NCBI GenBank assembly: GCA_017438305.1
Contig: JAFRVX010000044.1
Span: 1 to 35,756, forward strand
Direction of reading: 5' to 3'
From: Lachnospiraceae bacterium
Lineage (GTDB): Bacteria > Bacillota > Clostridia > Lachnospirales > Lachnospiraceae
DNA: 35,756 bases
Shown: positions 1 through 7,935 of the stretch, piece by piece
How positions within the stretch are numbered: position 1 is the stretch's first letter
Layout: every line of letters begins with the position of its first letter
Position numbers and translations under genes: made by a program
The notes under the pieces: model-generated
Databases searched by the model: none
Told to the model about the DNA's origin: nothing
The model's input: only the letters and a program-made list of their open reading frames with translations

Positions 1-1
1 G

Positions 2-469
2 ATCCGTTTTGAAGATATTCCCGAAAAAATGAATGACTTATACAACAGGACCCGCACCTTTGATTCGGATTACGATATCATCGTCGGCACGGATTCCCAG
101 AATCACAGCCAGACCAGGGTCGTCAACGTGATCTGCATTACCTGCAAGGGACATGGCGGTATCTTCTTCTATGAGATCACCAATGAACCGCTGATCAAAG
201 ACGTCCGCAGGAAGCTGCAGGTGGAGACGAACGAGTCCCTTATCACGGCAGCGAAGCTGGTGACCTGCCTCGAAGAGGATCAGAAATATGAAGAGATGTA
301 TCTCTCCTGCCCCGTCTCGATCCATGTGGATGCCGGAAACAGCCCCAGGGGCAAGACCAGGGAGCTTATCCCTGAGATCGTCGGCTGGATAAAGGCCTGC
401 GGTTATGATGTAAAAGTGAAGCCAGACAGCTTCTGCGCCAGTACCATCGCCGACAGGATATCCAAATGA
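2..469 (+). CDS. YkuK-type RNase H-like protein (DUF458), 5' truncated
   Basis: The reading frame is open to the left edge, so the true start probably lies outside the window. An ATG at 29 could act as a start but would drop residues normally present, and no clear ribosome site precedes it. The protein has the IIVGTDSQ strand-turn motif of the YkuK/DUF458 family, a predicted RNase H-fold group, followed by HVDAG and a C-terminal DSFCASTIADRISK stretch typical of these proteins. B. subtilis YkuK is about 170 residues and about 156 are visible here, so only a short N-terminal piece is missing. The acidic residues D22 and D101 (counted from the ATG at 29) would be candidate metal ligands. The cellular role of the family is not settled; nuclease activity is inferred from the fold only. 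Confidence 0.8.
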   Translation: MRFEDIPEKMNDLYNRTRTFDSDYDIIVGTDSQNHSQTRVVNVICITCKGHGGIFFYEITNEPLIKDVRRKLQVETNESLITAAKLVTCLEEDQKYEEMYLSCPVSIHVDAGNSPRGKTRELIPEIVGWIKACGYDVKVKPDSFCASTIADRISK

Positions 470-546
470 GGGTATACCGCCGGTATAGAGACAGCCATCC
501 GAAAAAATGATAAGATTTGATAAACACTGAAAGAGAGGTGAGAAAA

Positions 547-1206
547 ATGGCTGAAAGAATGCTCGTTACCCAGGCTCTTGATGAAAGAGATCTGCTTGTA
601 AAAAAGATTACCGATAAAATTGCGAAAGCCTCTTTTGTAGACACCGTGAAACCCAATGAAGACAAGGTTTATGAGAACCGGATCTCCCGGGAAGAATTCG
701 CGGAGCAGGCAAAAAGCGCTTTCCAGCAGATCAATGACCTGATCGACCGTTATCAGCGGATCGATGCCGCCATCGTGGCGTCGAACGCTGCAACTAAAAT
801 CACTACTTCCTACGGTGAATTCACCGTGGCCGGCGCCATCTCCTTAAGAAGCCGGTTAAGAGGCGATAAGCCCGGCAGCTCCGATACTGCTTTCGAAGAT
901 TGCCTTCAGAGAAAGATCCAGGCGGATCTTTCAAAGAAGCTTCAGTTAGCGGAACTGAAAAACAGGCAGCTTCAGGACACTGCCGAAACCATGCGGCTTT
1001 CGATCCTGGGCAAAGACAGCAAGGCAAAGGATGACAAACCTCTGGAGGTCGTGACTGCTTATGTCAGAGAAAACTCCACCGAGCTTGTGGATCCTCTGGA
1101 TGCTCAGAAGACCATTGACCGGCTTAAGGAAAAGCAGGTCACCCTGCTTTCAGAACTTGATACCCAGATCAAGGTCTCGAACGCGACCACCTTTGTGGAA
1201 TTCTGA
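547..1206 (+). CDS. Conserved helical protein of unknown function
   Basis: A 219-residue soluble protein. The ATG at 547 is chosen because a GAGAGGTGAG ribosome site lies just upstream; an in-frame TTG at 517 has none. The composition is charged and almost wholly helical, with likely coiled coils at about 8-30, 50-75 and 125-160 and no signal peptide or membrane segment. The N-terminal layout (ALDERDLLVKKI, then QQINDLIDRYQRIDAAIVASNAATKI) loosely recalls DIP1984-type small helical proteins, but the resemblance is too weak to name a family. It lies 77 bases after the YkuK-like gene on the same strand and may share its transcript. Function is not recognised. The gene itself is well supported by start signal, length and codon use. 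Confidence 0.8.
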   Translation: MAERMLVTQALDERDLLVKKITDKIAKASFVDTVKPNEDKVYENRISREEFAEQAKSAFQQINDLIDRYQRIDAAIVASNAATKITTSYGEFTVAGAISLRSRLRGDKPGSSDTAFEDCLQRKIQADLSKKLQLAELKNRQLQDTAETMRLSILGKDSKAKDDKPLEVVTAYVRENSTELVDPLDAQKTIDRLKEKQVTLLSELDTQIKVSNATTFVEF

Positions 1207-1306
1207 TCATTATTGATCATTCCCTGCCTGCAGTACGAAAACTTCAGACCCGGTTCCCCCGCAGCGGGGTCATGCTGCATCTTTCCAACCTTACATAAGT
1301 TGGATA

Positions 1307-1379
1307 TCAGGAATAGCACAGTTGGCAGTGCACATGGTTCGTGGACCGTGTTCCGCAGGTTCAAATCCTGCTTCCGTCT
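1307..1379 (+). tRNA. Degenerate tRNA-like sequence (anticodon GTG or CGT)
   Basis: Three arms of a tRNA are visible. The D arm is GCAC (1316-1319), a loop with TTGG, and GTGC (1328-1331). The anticodon stem is CATGG (1333-1337) with CCGTG (1346-1350). The T arm is GCAGG-TTCAAAT-CCTGC (1355-1371). Two things are wrong. The anticodon loop TTCGTGGA has eight bases instead of seven, so the anticodon could be read as GTG (His) or CGT (Thr). In the acceptor stem only GGAA/TTCC pairs, while the outer three pairs (TCA against GTC) fail. No CCA is encoded. It could be a decayed tRNA, a remnant left by recombination at a tRNA 3' end, or an unusual working tRNA. A covariance-model score would decide. 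Confidence 0.35.
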
Positions 1380-1439
1380 CACAATGCGAGAGCGGTTTCC
1401 AATAGAGTGGGCCGCTGAGACTGAACTGTTTTTCCTCTT

Positions 1440-1659
1440 TTGTTAACGGTTAACGGAAAACTGTAAACCGTATTTGCCTGAACGCTTTTCAGATAACAGA
1501 TAACCGTCCTTCAGGCACAGCGATGTGCCGAAATCCGCGAAACAGGTTAAGGCGCTGAACCGGTTGGCCGGAAGCAGTCCCCGCGGCTGTACTGCAGGCA
1601 TTTTTATATTATATGATACAGGTCTGATACCTGAAGAAAAGAAGATATCCCAAGAAGAC
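1440..1659 (+). other. Hairpin-rich non-coding stretch, possible structured RNA
   Basis: No convincing gene is seen between 1207 and 1936. Inside it, TGCCTGAA (1475-1482) can pair with TTCAGGCA (1510-1517). The GGCACA at 1514-1519 can instead close a GCGA tetraloop with TGTGCC (1524-1529). The two stems share bases and exclude each other. A further GCAGT/ACTGC pair follows at about 1573-1595, and a strong terminator ends the segment at 1691. The arrangement would suit a small structured RNA or leader transcript. No known riboswitch or housekeeping RNA is recognised. Confidence 0.25.
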
Positions 1660-1699
1660 GCCCCGGAAGAATCAGATGATCTTTCCGGGGCTTGTTTTA
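1660..1699 (+). terminator. Rho-independent terminator
   Basis: GCCCCGGAA (1660-1668) pairs perfectly with TTCCGGGGC (1683-1691) across a 14-base loop, followed by TTGTTTTATT. The transcript it ends must start upstream. Candidates are read-through from the 547-1206 gene or a non-coding transcript covering the tRNA-like and hairpin-rich stretch. Confidence 0.75.
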
Positions 1700-1705
1700 T
1701 TCAGA

Positions 1706-1796
1706 TATCCGTTTTTTTTATGTATCCGGTTCTCCCTTTTGCGGGTATCCGAATCCGTTTCTGCAGGTATACGGTTTTGTTTTTTACTTATATCCG
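1706..1796 (+). repeat. Degenerate array of TATCCG motifs
   Basis: TATCCG or TATACG occurs at 1706, 1723, 1746, 1768 and 1791, with steps of 17, 23, 22 and 23 bases. The motifs are separated by T-rich stretches. The array lies between the terminator at 1660-1691 and the promoter at 1812. It could be a decayed tandem repeat or a set of spaced binding sites. Confidence 0.4.
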
Positions 1797-1811
1797 GATC
1801 TGTTTTTTGAA

Positions 1812-1840
1812 TTGACAGCCACCGCCGTATCCAGTAAGAT
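1812..1840 (+). promoter_or_regulatory. Sigma-A promoter of the alpha/beta hydrolase gene
   Basis: TTGACA (1812-1817) is a perfect -35 box, followed after 17 bases by TAAGAT (1835-1840). The predicted start of transcription is near 1847, giving a leader of about 90 bases before the ATG at 1937. Confidence 0.6.
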
Positions 1841-1936
1841 AAAGATTATATCAAACCGAAATAATTCCGTAAATCATTTCGTAAATAATCTTGAAAAATC
1901 TTTTAAAAATCTTATCTCGGAAAGGAAAGCGCAATC

Positions 1937-2833
1937 ATGGTAAGCAGGGAAGCTCAGGCTGCGATCGACGGCATGTTTGCCCAGAAGGCAGCGAAAAAGG
2001 CCGCCGGCAGTCCGTCGGCAGAGGAAACCGTAAAGATCCGTGATATGTTAAGTGAACGAATGAGCGCGGTCCCGGTGCCTGAGGTCATCCGAATCGAAGA
2101 GATCTCAGACGGGGATGTAAAGGGCGAATGGCACCATTATACCGGTCCTGACAAGGATCATGAACATGTGCTTCTCTTCGCTTTTGGGGGCGGATTCGAA
2201 ACCGGCTCTGTCATCTCCCGCCGGAACGTCTGCGCCAATATCTGCAAGTACGGGAAATTCGATGCTTTTGCCGTCAGTTATTCCCAGTGGCCGGAACACC
2301 GCCACCCGGCAGCGCTTCTGGATTGTCTGACAGCCTTTTTCTGGCTGACGAGAAAGAAAGGCTATGATCCGAAGAAGGTCCGCATGTTCGGTGAATCAGC
2401 CGGTGCGATCCTGACCCTGACGACCATGCTGTGGCTTAAAGATCATGGTTTTGAGACGCCGGAACGGGTTTCCGTTTTCTCCCCTGTGGTGGATCTGACC
2501 GGGGAAGATACGCCTTCCCACATCGAAAATATTGACCGTGACCCCATGCTGACCAGTGCTTCGGACGTCCGCTTCTTTACCGAGGAAGACAAAAGGAGCC
2601 CTTACGCCGCCGCAAAATACGGCGATTTCCGGGGCTTCCCGAAGATCCTCGTGAACCTGGGGACCGAGGAGCTGCTGTTCGATGACTCCATGCTGCTGAA
2701 AAAACTTTGCGAAGAAGCCGGCGTGGATATCACCGTAAAAGCCTGGGAAGGCATGTTCCACAGCTTCTGTATCTTCCCCTGCCCGGAAACCGAACAGGTG
2801 TCTGAGGAGATCGGCCGCTTCCTGGCGGAATAA
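1937..2833 (+). CDS. Alpha/beta hydrolase, HSL-like esterase family
   Basis: A 298-residue protein of the alpha/beta-hydrolase fold-3 (hormone-sensitive-lipase-like) group, probably a cytoplasmic carboxylesterase; there is no signal peptide. The nucleophile elbow is GESAG with Ser154, and the catalytic His is likely H275 in GMFHSF. Two key places deviate. The oxyanion motif HGGG reads FGGG (about 83-86), and the usual Asp of the DPLRD segment aligns with Glu245 in TEELLFDDS, although D249/D250 are nearby. The start is fixed by GGAAAGGA about 10 bases upstream, and a good promoter lies at 1812. The substrate is unknown. The M28-like peptidase and MATE exporter genes follow on the same strand after about 200 bases. 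Confidence 0.85.
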   Translation: MVSREAQAAIDGMFAQKAAKKAAGSPSAEETVKIRDMLSERMSAVPVPEVIRIEEISDGDVKGEWHHYTGPDKDHEHVLLFAFGGGFETGSVISRRNVCANICKYGKFDAFAVSYSQWPEHRHPAALLDCLTAFFWLTRKKGYDPKKVRMFGESAGAILTLTTMLWLKDHGFETPERVSVFSPVVDLTGEDTPSHIENIDRDPMLTSASDVRFFTEEDKRSPYAAAKYGDFRGFPKILVNLGTEELLFDDSMLLKKLCEEAGVDITVKAWEGMFHSFCIFPCPETEQVSEEIGRFLAE

Positions 2834-2910
2834 CTCAGTCGTCATCCGGTTCCGGGATCATTCCAACATTATGGTGCCGTTCAGGCTTAACGATACCGGT
2901 CCGACATAAC

Positions 2911-2934
2911 GGTCCCGATCAGGCATCGGGTACC
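2911..2934. other. Inverted repeat after the hydrolase gene
   Basis: CCCGAT (2914-2919) and ATCGGG (2925-2930) form a hairpin with a 5-base loop, extendable by GGT/ACC past one unpaired base. There is no T tract, so it is not a typical terminator. Flanking it, GGTCCGACATAACGG and GACCCGACATCGCGG form an imperfect direct repeat. A second GC hairpin, CCGCC/GGCGG at 3009-3025, lies just before the ribosome site of the next gene. Confidence 0.3.
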
Positions 2935-3041
2935 GACCCGACATCGCGGCATAAGATATACAAATCAAACATATAAAAACGGCCAAGTACCATACGCCCG
3001 GATCTGAGCCGCCGGCTGAAGGCGGCGGAATGGAGATTGCC

Positions 3042-4829
3042 ATGAAAATAGATAAAACCTTATTGATGCAGACAGAAGAAGGAACTGCCTGGCATGAGTT
3101 CAAGGCTTCCCTGGGGCCGATCTACCCGGGCTATGAAAGTTTTGACGTGTTCCTGAACTGGGTGAAGGAAAAGCTGGAGGGATACGGCTGCACGGACACC
3201 CGGGAGCATCACTGGACCCATGAGACTTACCGGGTCGATGACTGGCCGGATCATGAATCCGGTGCTCTGGGGCTTACCATCGGCGGGAAGGAGATTCCCG
3301 TGGGGACCTTCCTCATGCTGTCCCGGTCCACCGGGGAAGAAGGCCTTACGGCTCCCCTGGTCTATTATGATCCGTCCGAAGGGGCTCCTGAAGACGATGC
3401 TTTCTCAGAAAAGATCGTTGTGATGGAGGAGCCGCCCATGCCGGAAAAGCCCTTCACGGAACGATTTCTGGAAAGCTTCGTGGCAACGGATACGAACTAC
3501 CGCTCCGGCCCGGCGCTCCCGGCAGAGATGTTTGAGATCGCGGATCCGGAAGTCAATAATTCCTGGAACACCCGCTGGTCCTTCGCCTCCTGGGGCAGCC
3601 TTGCCGAGGCTGCTTCAAAAGGAAATGCCGCAGGCCTGCTGATCGTGAGCCGGCTGACCTACGGCTGCCTTAAAGGCCTGTACGACCGTCAGATGAAGCG
3701 GCCCATGCCGTCTCTTGTCATCGACCGGATGAACGGCCGGGAAGTCCTGGAAGCGGCCCGGGAAGGAAAGACGGCCTGCATGAAGCTGATCAGCCGCTTT
3801 TATCCGGCAGATGCCTGGAATTTCGTGACCTTCCTTCCGGGAAAGGATTACGGAACGGACCGGGATCAATATGTCACCATCAATGTCCATGTGGACGCCA
3901 TGAGCCTTACCCAGGACAACGGCGCTTTAGGCGCTGTGGGGATCGCCCGGTATTTTTCGCACATCCCGCAGGCGCTTCGCGCCAAGACCCTGCTGTTCTG
4001 CATTGATTCCCGGCATTTCATCGAAGGCTTTGAATTCGGCAACTTTGAACACGATCCCTATCAGGTCTGGCCGGACCTTGTGCCGAAGGTAACGGTCACC
4101 GTCGGCCTGGAGCATATGGGGGAGATGGAAGGCGCCGAAGATTATGAGCATAACACCATGGTGCCCACCGGCCGTCCTGAATTTTCCTTCATGAAGGCCG
4201 ATGACAACGACTTCTGCGCGCGGATCCTGATCGAAGCAGCCATTGATTCGGGGCTGCAGCGGGCCGACATCAAGATCGACGGCCGCCCGGGGATCCACGG
4301 GGCTTATAAGGGACTGGTCCGGGCTGTCCAGGCCTCCTGCCACCGGCTGGACGTCTGCGTGATCGGTGAAGCCGGCAACTGGTGCGGCGCCCACACCCAG
4401 ACCTTTTCCGGGATGCAGTATTTCGGCCCCGACAAATTCAGGGATGAAGTCCATACCTGGACCCAGGTGGTTCAGGATCTGATGGATGCCGATGCCGTCG
4501 TTTATGACGTCAGCTGGTCGCAGCTGAACGCCTCTGTCCGGGAACTGAACCGGAAGGGCAGTCTTACTGCCCCAGCCCTGGAAGGGCTTCTGGAACTGAT
4601 CTCTGGCATCTTCCGGGAGGTGGAAGAAGGGGCTTATCGGAAAGCCCTGGAAAGACTGGAAAAAGAAGTCCGGCCTGTCCTGCTTCCGTTCTTTGAGGAG
4701 GCTTCGGAGGAGGAGGATAAGGAAGCGCCCCTCAGGGCTATGTTCGGAAAAAAACAGCTGCCGGTATCTGAAGCGCTGGATAAGGTCGTCCGGTGTCTCG
4801 GGACCCGGATCGAAACAGGAGGAAACTGA
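3042..4829 (+). CDS. Divergent M28-like zinc peptidase with PA-like insert
   Basis: A 595-residue protein without signal peptide. The ATG at 3042 is preferred because GGAG sits 6 bases upstream; the ATG at 3030 has no such site. Residues about 110-250 resemble a protease-associated (PA) domain. The C-terminal half has the M28 pattern: H283-V-D285 then D292-N-G, followed by LLFCID strand residues at about 317-322, and a late His451 in GAHTQTF. In classical M28 enzymes the strand after the D-N-x-x-G motif ends in a Glu-Glu pair giving the catalytic base and a metal ligand. Here it reads D322-S-R-H325, so these residues are missing or moved. The protein may be inactive, bind ligand only, or use another base. 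It ends 2 bases before the MATE gene, so the two are probably co-translated. Confidence 0.7.
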   Translation: MKIDKTLLMQTEEGTAWHEFKASLGPIYPGYESFDVFLNWVKEKLEGYGCTDTREHHWTHETYRVDDWPDHESGALGLTIGGKEIPVGTFLMLSRSTGEEGLTAPLVYYDPSEGAPEDDAFSEKIVVMEEPPMPEKPFTERFLESFVATDTNYRSGPALPAEMFEIADPEVNNSWNTRWSFASWGSLAEAASKGNAAGLLIVSRLTYGCLKGLYDRQMKRPMPSLVIDRMNGREVLEAAREGKTACMKLISRFYPADAWNFVTFLPGKDYGTDRDQYVTINVHVDAMSLTQDNGALGAVGIARYFSHIPQALRAKTLLFCIDSRHFIEGFEFGNFEHDPYQVWPDLVPKVTVTVGLEHMGEMEGAEDYEHNTMVPTGRPEFSFMKADDNDFCARILIEAAIDSGLQRADIKIDGRPGIHGAYKGLVRAVQASCHRLDVCVIGEAGNWCGAHTQTFSGMQYFGPDKFRDEVHTWTQVVQDLMDADAVVYDVSWSQLNASVRELNRKGSLTAPALEGLLELISGIFREVEEGAYRKALERLEKEVRPVLLPFFEEASEEEDKEAPLRAMFGKKQLPVSEALDKVVRCLGTRIETGGN

Positions 4830-4831
4830 GT

Positions 4832-6193
4832 ATGGAATTGACACAGGCCGATAAAAAGGCCTTTGATAAAGAACTGCTGGCCCTGGCTGTGCCGCTGGCG
4901 CTGCAGGAACTGCTGACCGCCCTGGTCGGCGCGTCGGACGCTCTGATGCTGGGAAGACTGACCCAGCAGTCCATAGCCGCCGTATCCCTGGCCAACCAGA
5001 TCTCCTTCGTCATGTCGCTCTTCACGGGATCCGCCGTGGGGGCTGCCGGCGTTCTGGCTGCCCAGTACTGGGGCAAAAAGGATTATAAAAACGCGAAGCG
5101 ATTTGCCGGCATGGCTGTCCGGTATTCCGCCGGGATCGCCCTGGTCTTTTTCCTGCTGGCCTTTTTCATCCCGAAAACCCTGATGTCCTTCTTTACGCCG
5201 GAAGCCGAACTTATTGAGATCGGCGCCCAGTATCTGCGGGTGGTGAGCTTTTCCTACCTGTTCATGGGCCTGTCCCGCAGCTATCTGATGATGATGCGGA
5301 TCTCGGGCTTTGTCTCCATGACCGTAAAGATCTCCGCCGTCACCGTCATCGTGGACATGATCGCGGACTTCTTCCTGATCTACGGCATCGGTCCCGTCCC
5401 GGCCCTCGGAGCGGTGGGCACCGCTTATTCCACCATTGTTGTGGAGATCCTGGCCCTGGTCTGGTGCATCCTCTGGACACGGAAAAGAGAGAACCTGCAC
5501 CTGGACAAAGACAGCCTCACCTATTTCTCGAAGGCTTATGAAAAGGATATCTGGAAGATCATTCCCGGCATGCTGGCCAGCGCCCTGGCCTGGGGGTTAA
5601 GCATCACCGCCCATTCCTTTATCATCGGTCACATGGGTACCGATGCCACCGCAGCCTATTCGGTGACCGCCGTTGCCCAGGGACTGATCCAATGCGTGAG
5701 CCAGGCCTTAGGCGCAGCTTCCGGCATCATGATCGGCCACCTTTTAGGAGCCAATGAACTGGAAAAGGCAAAGGCTTACGAGAAACGGTTCTGGAAGGTC
5801 TGTTTCCTGAACGGGGCGGTCAACCTCGTGCTGACGGCCATTATCGGTGTGCTGGTCTACGTCTTCTATAACCTGGAGCCCCAGGCAAAATCCTATCTGG
5901 TAAAGATGCTTCTCTTCATGGCGTTGTACATGGTCGCCTACTGCTTCAATACCATCTACACGGTGGGCATTTTCCCCGCCGGCGGAGACAGCCGCTACGA
6001 TGCCATCAGCGTCATTCTGGCCACCTGGTGCTTCGCCATCCCGCTGGCCCTCCTCGGCTGCTTTGTCTTCCACTGGCCGGTCATGGTGGTCTTTGTGGTC
6101 ATGTGCCTGGATGAGATCGTCAAGGTCCCCTTTATTCCCCTCAGGAATAAAAAGTATATCTGGCTGAAGAACCTGACCAGGGATGAGAACTGA
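4832..6193 (+). CDS. MATE family efflux transporter
   Basis: A 453-residue integral membrane protein with about 12 hydrophobic segments and the MATE/MatE pattern in two homologous halves (for example SDALMLGRLTQQSIAAVSLA near the N-terminus). Members export cationic or amphipathic compounds using a sodium or proton gradient; the substrate here is unknown. The ATG at 4832 has a strong AGGAGG site about 7 bases upstream. The gene follows the M28-like gene with only two intervening bases. It is the first of three MATE genes within 11 kb; the others are at 8748 and 13700. All three are clearly divergent in sequence, so they are not recent duplicates. Confidence 0.9.
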   Translation: MELTQADKKAFDKELLALAVPLALQELLTALVGASDALMLGRLTQQSIAAVSLANQISFVMSLFTGSAVGAAGVLAAQYWGKKDYKNAKRFAGMAVRYSAGIALVFFLLAFFIPKTLMSFFTPEAELIEIGAQYLRVVSFSYLFMGLSRSYLMMMRISGFVSMTVKISAVTVIVDMIADFFLIYGIGPVPALGAVGTAYSTIVVEILALVWCILWTRKRENLHLDKDSLTYFSKAYEKDIWKIIPGMLASALAWGLSITAHSFIIGHMGTDATAAYSVTAVAQGLIQCVSQALGAASGIMIGHLLGANELEKAKAYEKRFWKVCFLNGAVNLVLTAIIGVLVYVFYNLEPQAKSYLVKMLLFMALYMVAYCFNTIYTVGIFPAGGDSRYDAISVILATWCFAIPLALLGCFVFHWPVMVVFVVMCLDEIVKVPFIPLRNKKYIWLKNLTRDEN

Positions 6194-6241
6194 GAGGATC
6201 TGAGAAGATCCGACCGATGGGAAGCCAGGGACGATTCGAGC

Positions 6242-6342
6242 CTCAGAACGCGCAGAGAGCCGTAAACTCAGAACGCGCAGAGAGGCCGGAAACTCAGACC
6301 ATACAGAGATCCGTAAACTCAGAACATACAGAGAGCCGGAGA
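6242..6342 (+). repeat. Four-copy 25-bp tandem repeat
   Basis: Four imperfect head-to-tail units lie at 6242-6266, 6267-6292, 6293-6317 and 6318-6342. Each starts CTCAGAnC and contains CAGAGA and a CCGTAAA or CCGGAAA tail. Units 1 and 2 share AACGCG; units 3 and 4 share CATACA. There are no spacers, so it is not a CRISPR. It fills the gap between two converging genes. Confidence 0.8.
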
Positions 6343-6369
6343 CTGATCCGTAAGTGTCAGCCTCCGGCT
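6334..6369. terminator. Hairpin between converging genes, possible terminator
   Basis: AGCCGGAG (6334-6341) pairs with CTCCGGCT (6362-6369), with an inner CTGA/TCAG. It overlaps the last tandem-repeat unit. Neither side has a good T tract, so any role in termination of the MATE gene (+) or the SpoIIE gene (-) is only inferred from position. Confidence 0.35.
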
Positions 6370-6457
6370 ATATTCATGTCCTGTTCTGTGTTTTGTGTTT
6401 GTGTTTTTCTGTTTCTGATTCTGCTCTGTTTTATAATCTGCCTTGCTGCTGAACCCA

Positions 6458-7813
6458 TCACGCCTGCCTGTGCCACTCGAAACAGAGCATCGTGATATCG
6501 TCGAACTGCTCGTTGTCCCGGACAAAACCGTTCAGTGAGCTCTTTACCTTTTCGATGGTCTTTCCGGGGCTTTCCTCCGCGCAGTCCTTAAGGCATTCCA
6601 GGAGCCGGTCGTTTCCAAAGCTTTCGTTATCCTTCGTCACCGCCTCCGTGACCCCGTCGGTATACAGGAAGATCTTGTCTCCATCCTTAAGCCGCAGGCC
6701 TGTTTCCGAGTAAGCCATATTCTCCATGCCGCCCAGGACGAAGCCGCTTTTCGCTTTCATGAATTCCGGAACGCCGTCTCTGACCAGCACCGGGGGATTA
6801 TGTCCCGCGCTCACATAGATGAGTTCCCCGTTCCGGATATTCAGGACCCCTGCCCAGACCGTAACAAACATCTCCGCATCGTTCCCTCTGCACAAAACGT
6901 CGTTGGCCAGGGCGACCCCTTCCGCAAGATCCGGCGTTATCCGGACGCAGTTCTGAAGAATGACCTTGGAACAGGCCATGAACAGGGCTGCCGGGACGCC
7001 TTTGCCGGAAACGTCGCCGATCAGAAAGACGATCTGATCGTCGTCAATAAAGAATACGTCGTAAAAATCGCCGCCGACGGTCTTGGCCGCCTCCATCGAA
7101 GCGCTGACCTTCAGCTCCGGCCGGCCGGGATATCTGTCTGACAAAGCAGGCAGCAGGGAATTCTGGATAACATTCGCCACCTCCAGTTCCGACTTCATGC
7201 GTTCCCGCTCCAGAGTCAGCTGCCGCTGGTTGTCAAAGAAGTGCATGATGACCGTCATCAGGGCGATGCCGGCCGCATTGACGGTCACGAAGGGGATCGC
7301 AATCTGCCGGACGATGCCCCAGGCTGTCGAAAAGGGGGTTACCATCAGAAGCACGATGCCCAGGTGCAGCGATTCCATCACAGCGCCGATCAGCAGCACC
7401 CATCCGGACCTTTTCAGGATGTCCGGAACAGACACGGAGATGATGCCGCAGATGAGGCCGATGATGCAGGTCGCCACCACGCAGGCCTGGGCTGTGATGC
7501 CGCCCATCGAAAGCCGCTGAAAGCCGGCTATCGCGCCGGCAAGAAGGCCGCTTACGGGACCGCCCATCAGGCCGGACATCATCGGCCCTATATCCCGCAC
7601 CGAGATGACCGCGCTGTTTAAGTCAAAGCCGGAAATATTTCCGTAGATACCGAACAGGCCGCCCGCCAGACCGACAATGAGAACGAATTTCCAGGTCTTC
7701 CGGGCTTCGATCAGCTTCTTCAGCAGCTGGGTGCTGCCGATGAAGGCCGAGATCAGCAGGATCACGGCCAGGGTACCTATCAGTCTTGAAAAGAAGACGT
7801 ACATATTTTCCAT
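6458..7813 (-). CDS. Membrane SpoIIE-type PP2C phosphatase with LytS-like 5TM sensor
   Basis: A 451-residue protein. Residues about 8-192 hold several membrane helices matching the 5TMR-LYT sensor domain found in LytS-type proteins (motifs NISGFDLNSAVISVRD and GPVSGLLAGAIAGF). A short helix at about 195-215 leads to a SpoIIE/RsbU PP2C domain with metal-site residues D249 (VGGDFYD) and D267 (GDVSGKGVPAAL), and FDDITML near the end. Such proteins dephosphorylate Ser-phosphorylated STAS anti-anti-sigma factors. No HATPase domain is attached. The start at 7813 has an AAAGGT site on the minus strand. The upstream amidohydrolase frame would have ended 14 bases before this start, which suggests an operon with it and the MATE gene beyond. 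A natural STAS substrate in this window is the protein at 13399. Confidence 0.9.
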   Translation of the reverse strand: MENMYVFFSRLIGTLAVILLISAFIGSTQLLKKLIEARKTWKFVLIVGLAGGLFGIYGNISGFDLNSAVISVRDIGPMMSGLMGGPVSGLLAGAIAGFQRLSMGGITAQACVVATCIIGLICGIISVSVPDILKRSGWVLLIGAVMESLHLGIVLLMVTPFSTAWGIVRQIAIPFVTVNAAGIALMTVIMHFFDNQRQLTLERERMKSELEVANVIQNSLLPALSDRYPGRPELKVSASMEAAKTVGGDFYDVFFIDDDQIVFLIGDVSGKGVPAALFMACSKVILQNCVRITPDLAEGVALANDVLCRGNDAEMFVTVWAGVLNIRNGELIYVSAGHNPPVLVRDGVPEFMKAKSGFVLGGMENMAYSETGLRLKDGDKIFLYTDGVTEAVTKDNESFGNDRLLECLKDCAEESPGKTIEKVKSSLNGFVRDNEQFDDITMLCFEWHRQA

Positions 7814-7827
7814 AAACTTCTGTACCT

Positions 7828-7935
7828 TTACACGCTGTCCGAAAAACCTCCGGGCACGTGTTCATATAACCGCAGGGTGTTTACTCCGAGTATCAGTTCT
7901 TTCTCTTCATCCGTCAGATCAAGATTCCGGATTCT
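7828..7935 (-). pseudogene. Orphaned C-terminal coding remnant beyond an in-frame TAG
   Basis: After the TAG at 7936-7938 the same frame stays open for 35 more codons to a TAA at 7828-7830. It reads like the normal end of an amidohydrolase (LDLTDEEKELILGVNTLRLY follows RIRN). There is no ribosome site or start, so it would be translated only by read-through of the amber codon. Confidence 0.7.

Noticed and set aside
1545-1600. CTGAACCGG...GGCCGGAAGCAG resembles the conserved hairpin of bacterial SRP RNA.
   Set aside because: The invariant GTCAGG and GGAAGCAG internal-loop pattern is not complete and the expected stem does not form.
3927-4844. Long open frames opposite real genes, also at 4634-5500 (-), 9684-10700 (+) and 25490-26605 (+).
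   Set aside because: They mirror well-supported genes, lack ribosome sites and have His/Gly/Arg-rich compositions typical of antisense frames.
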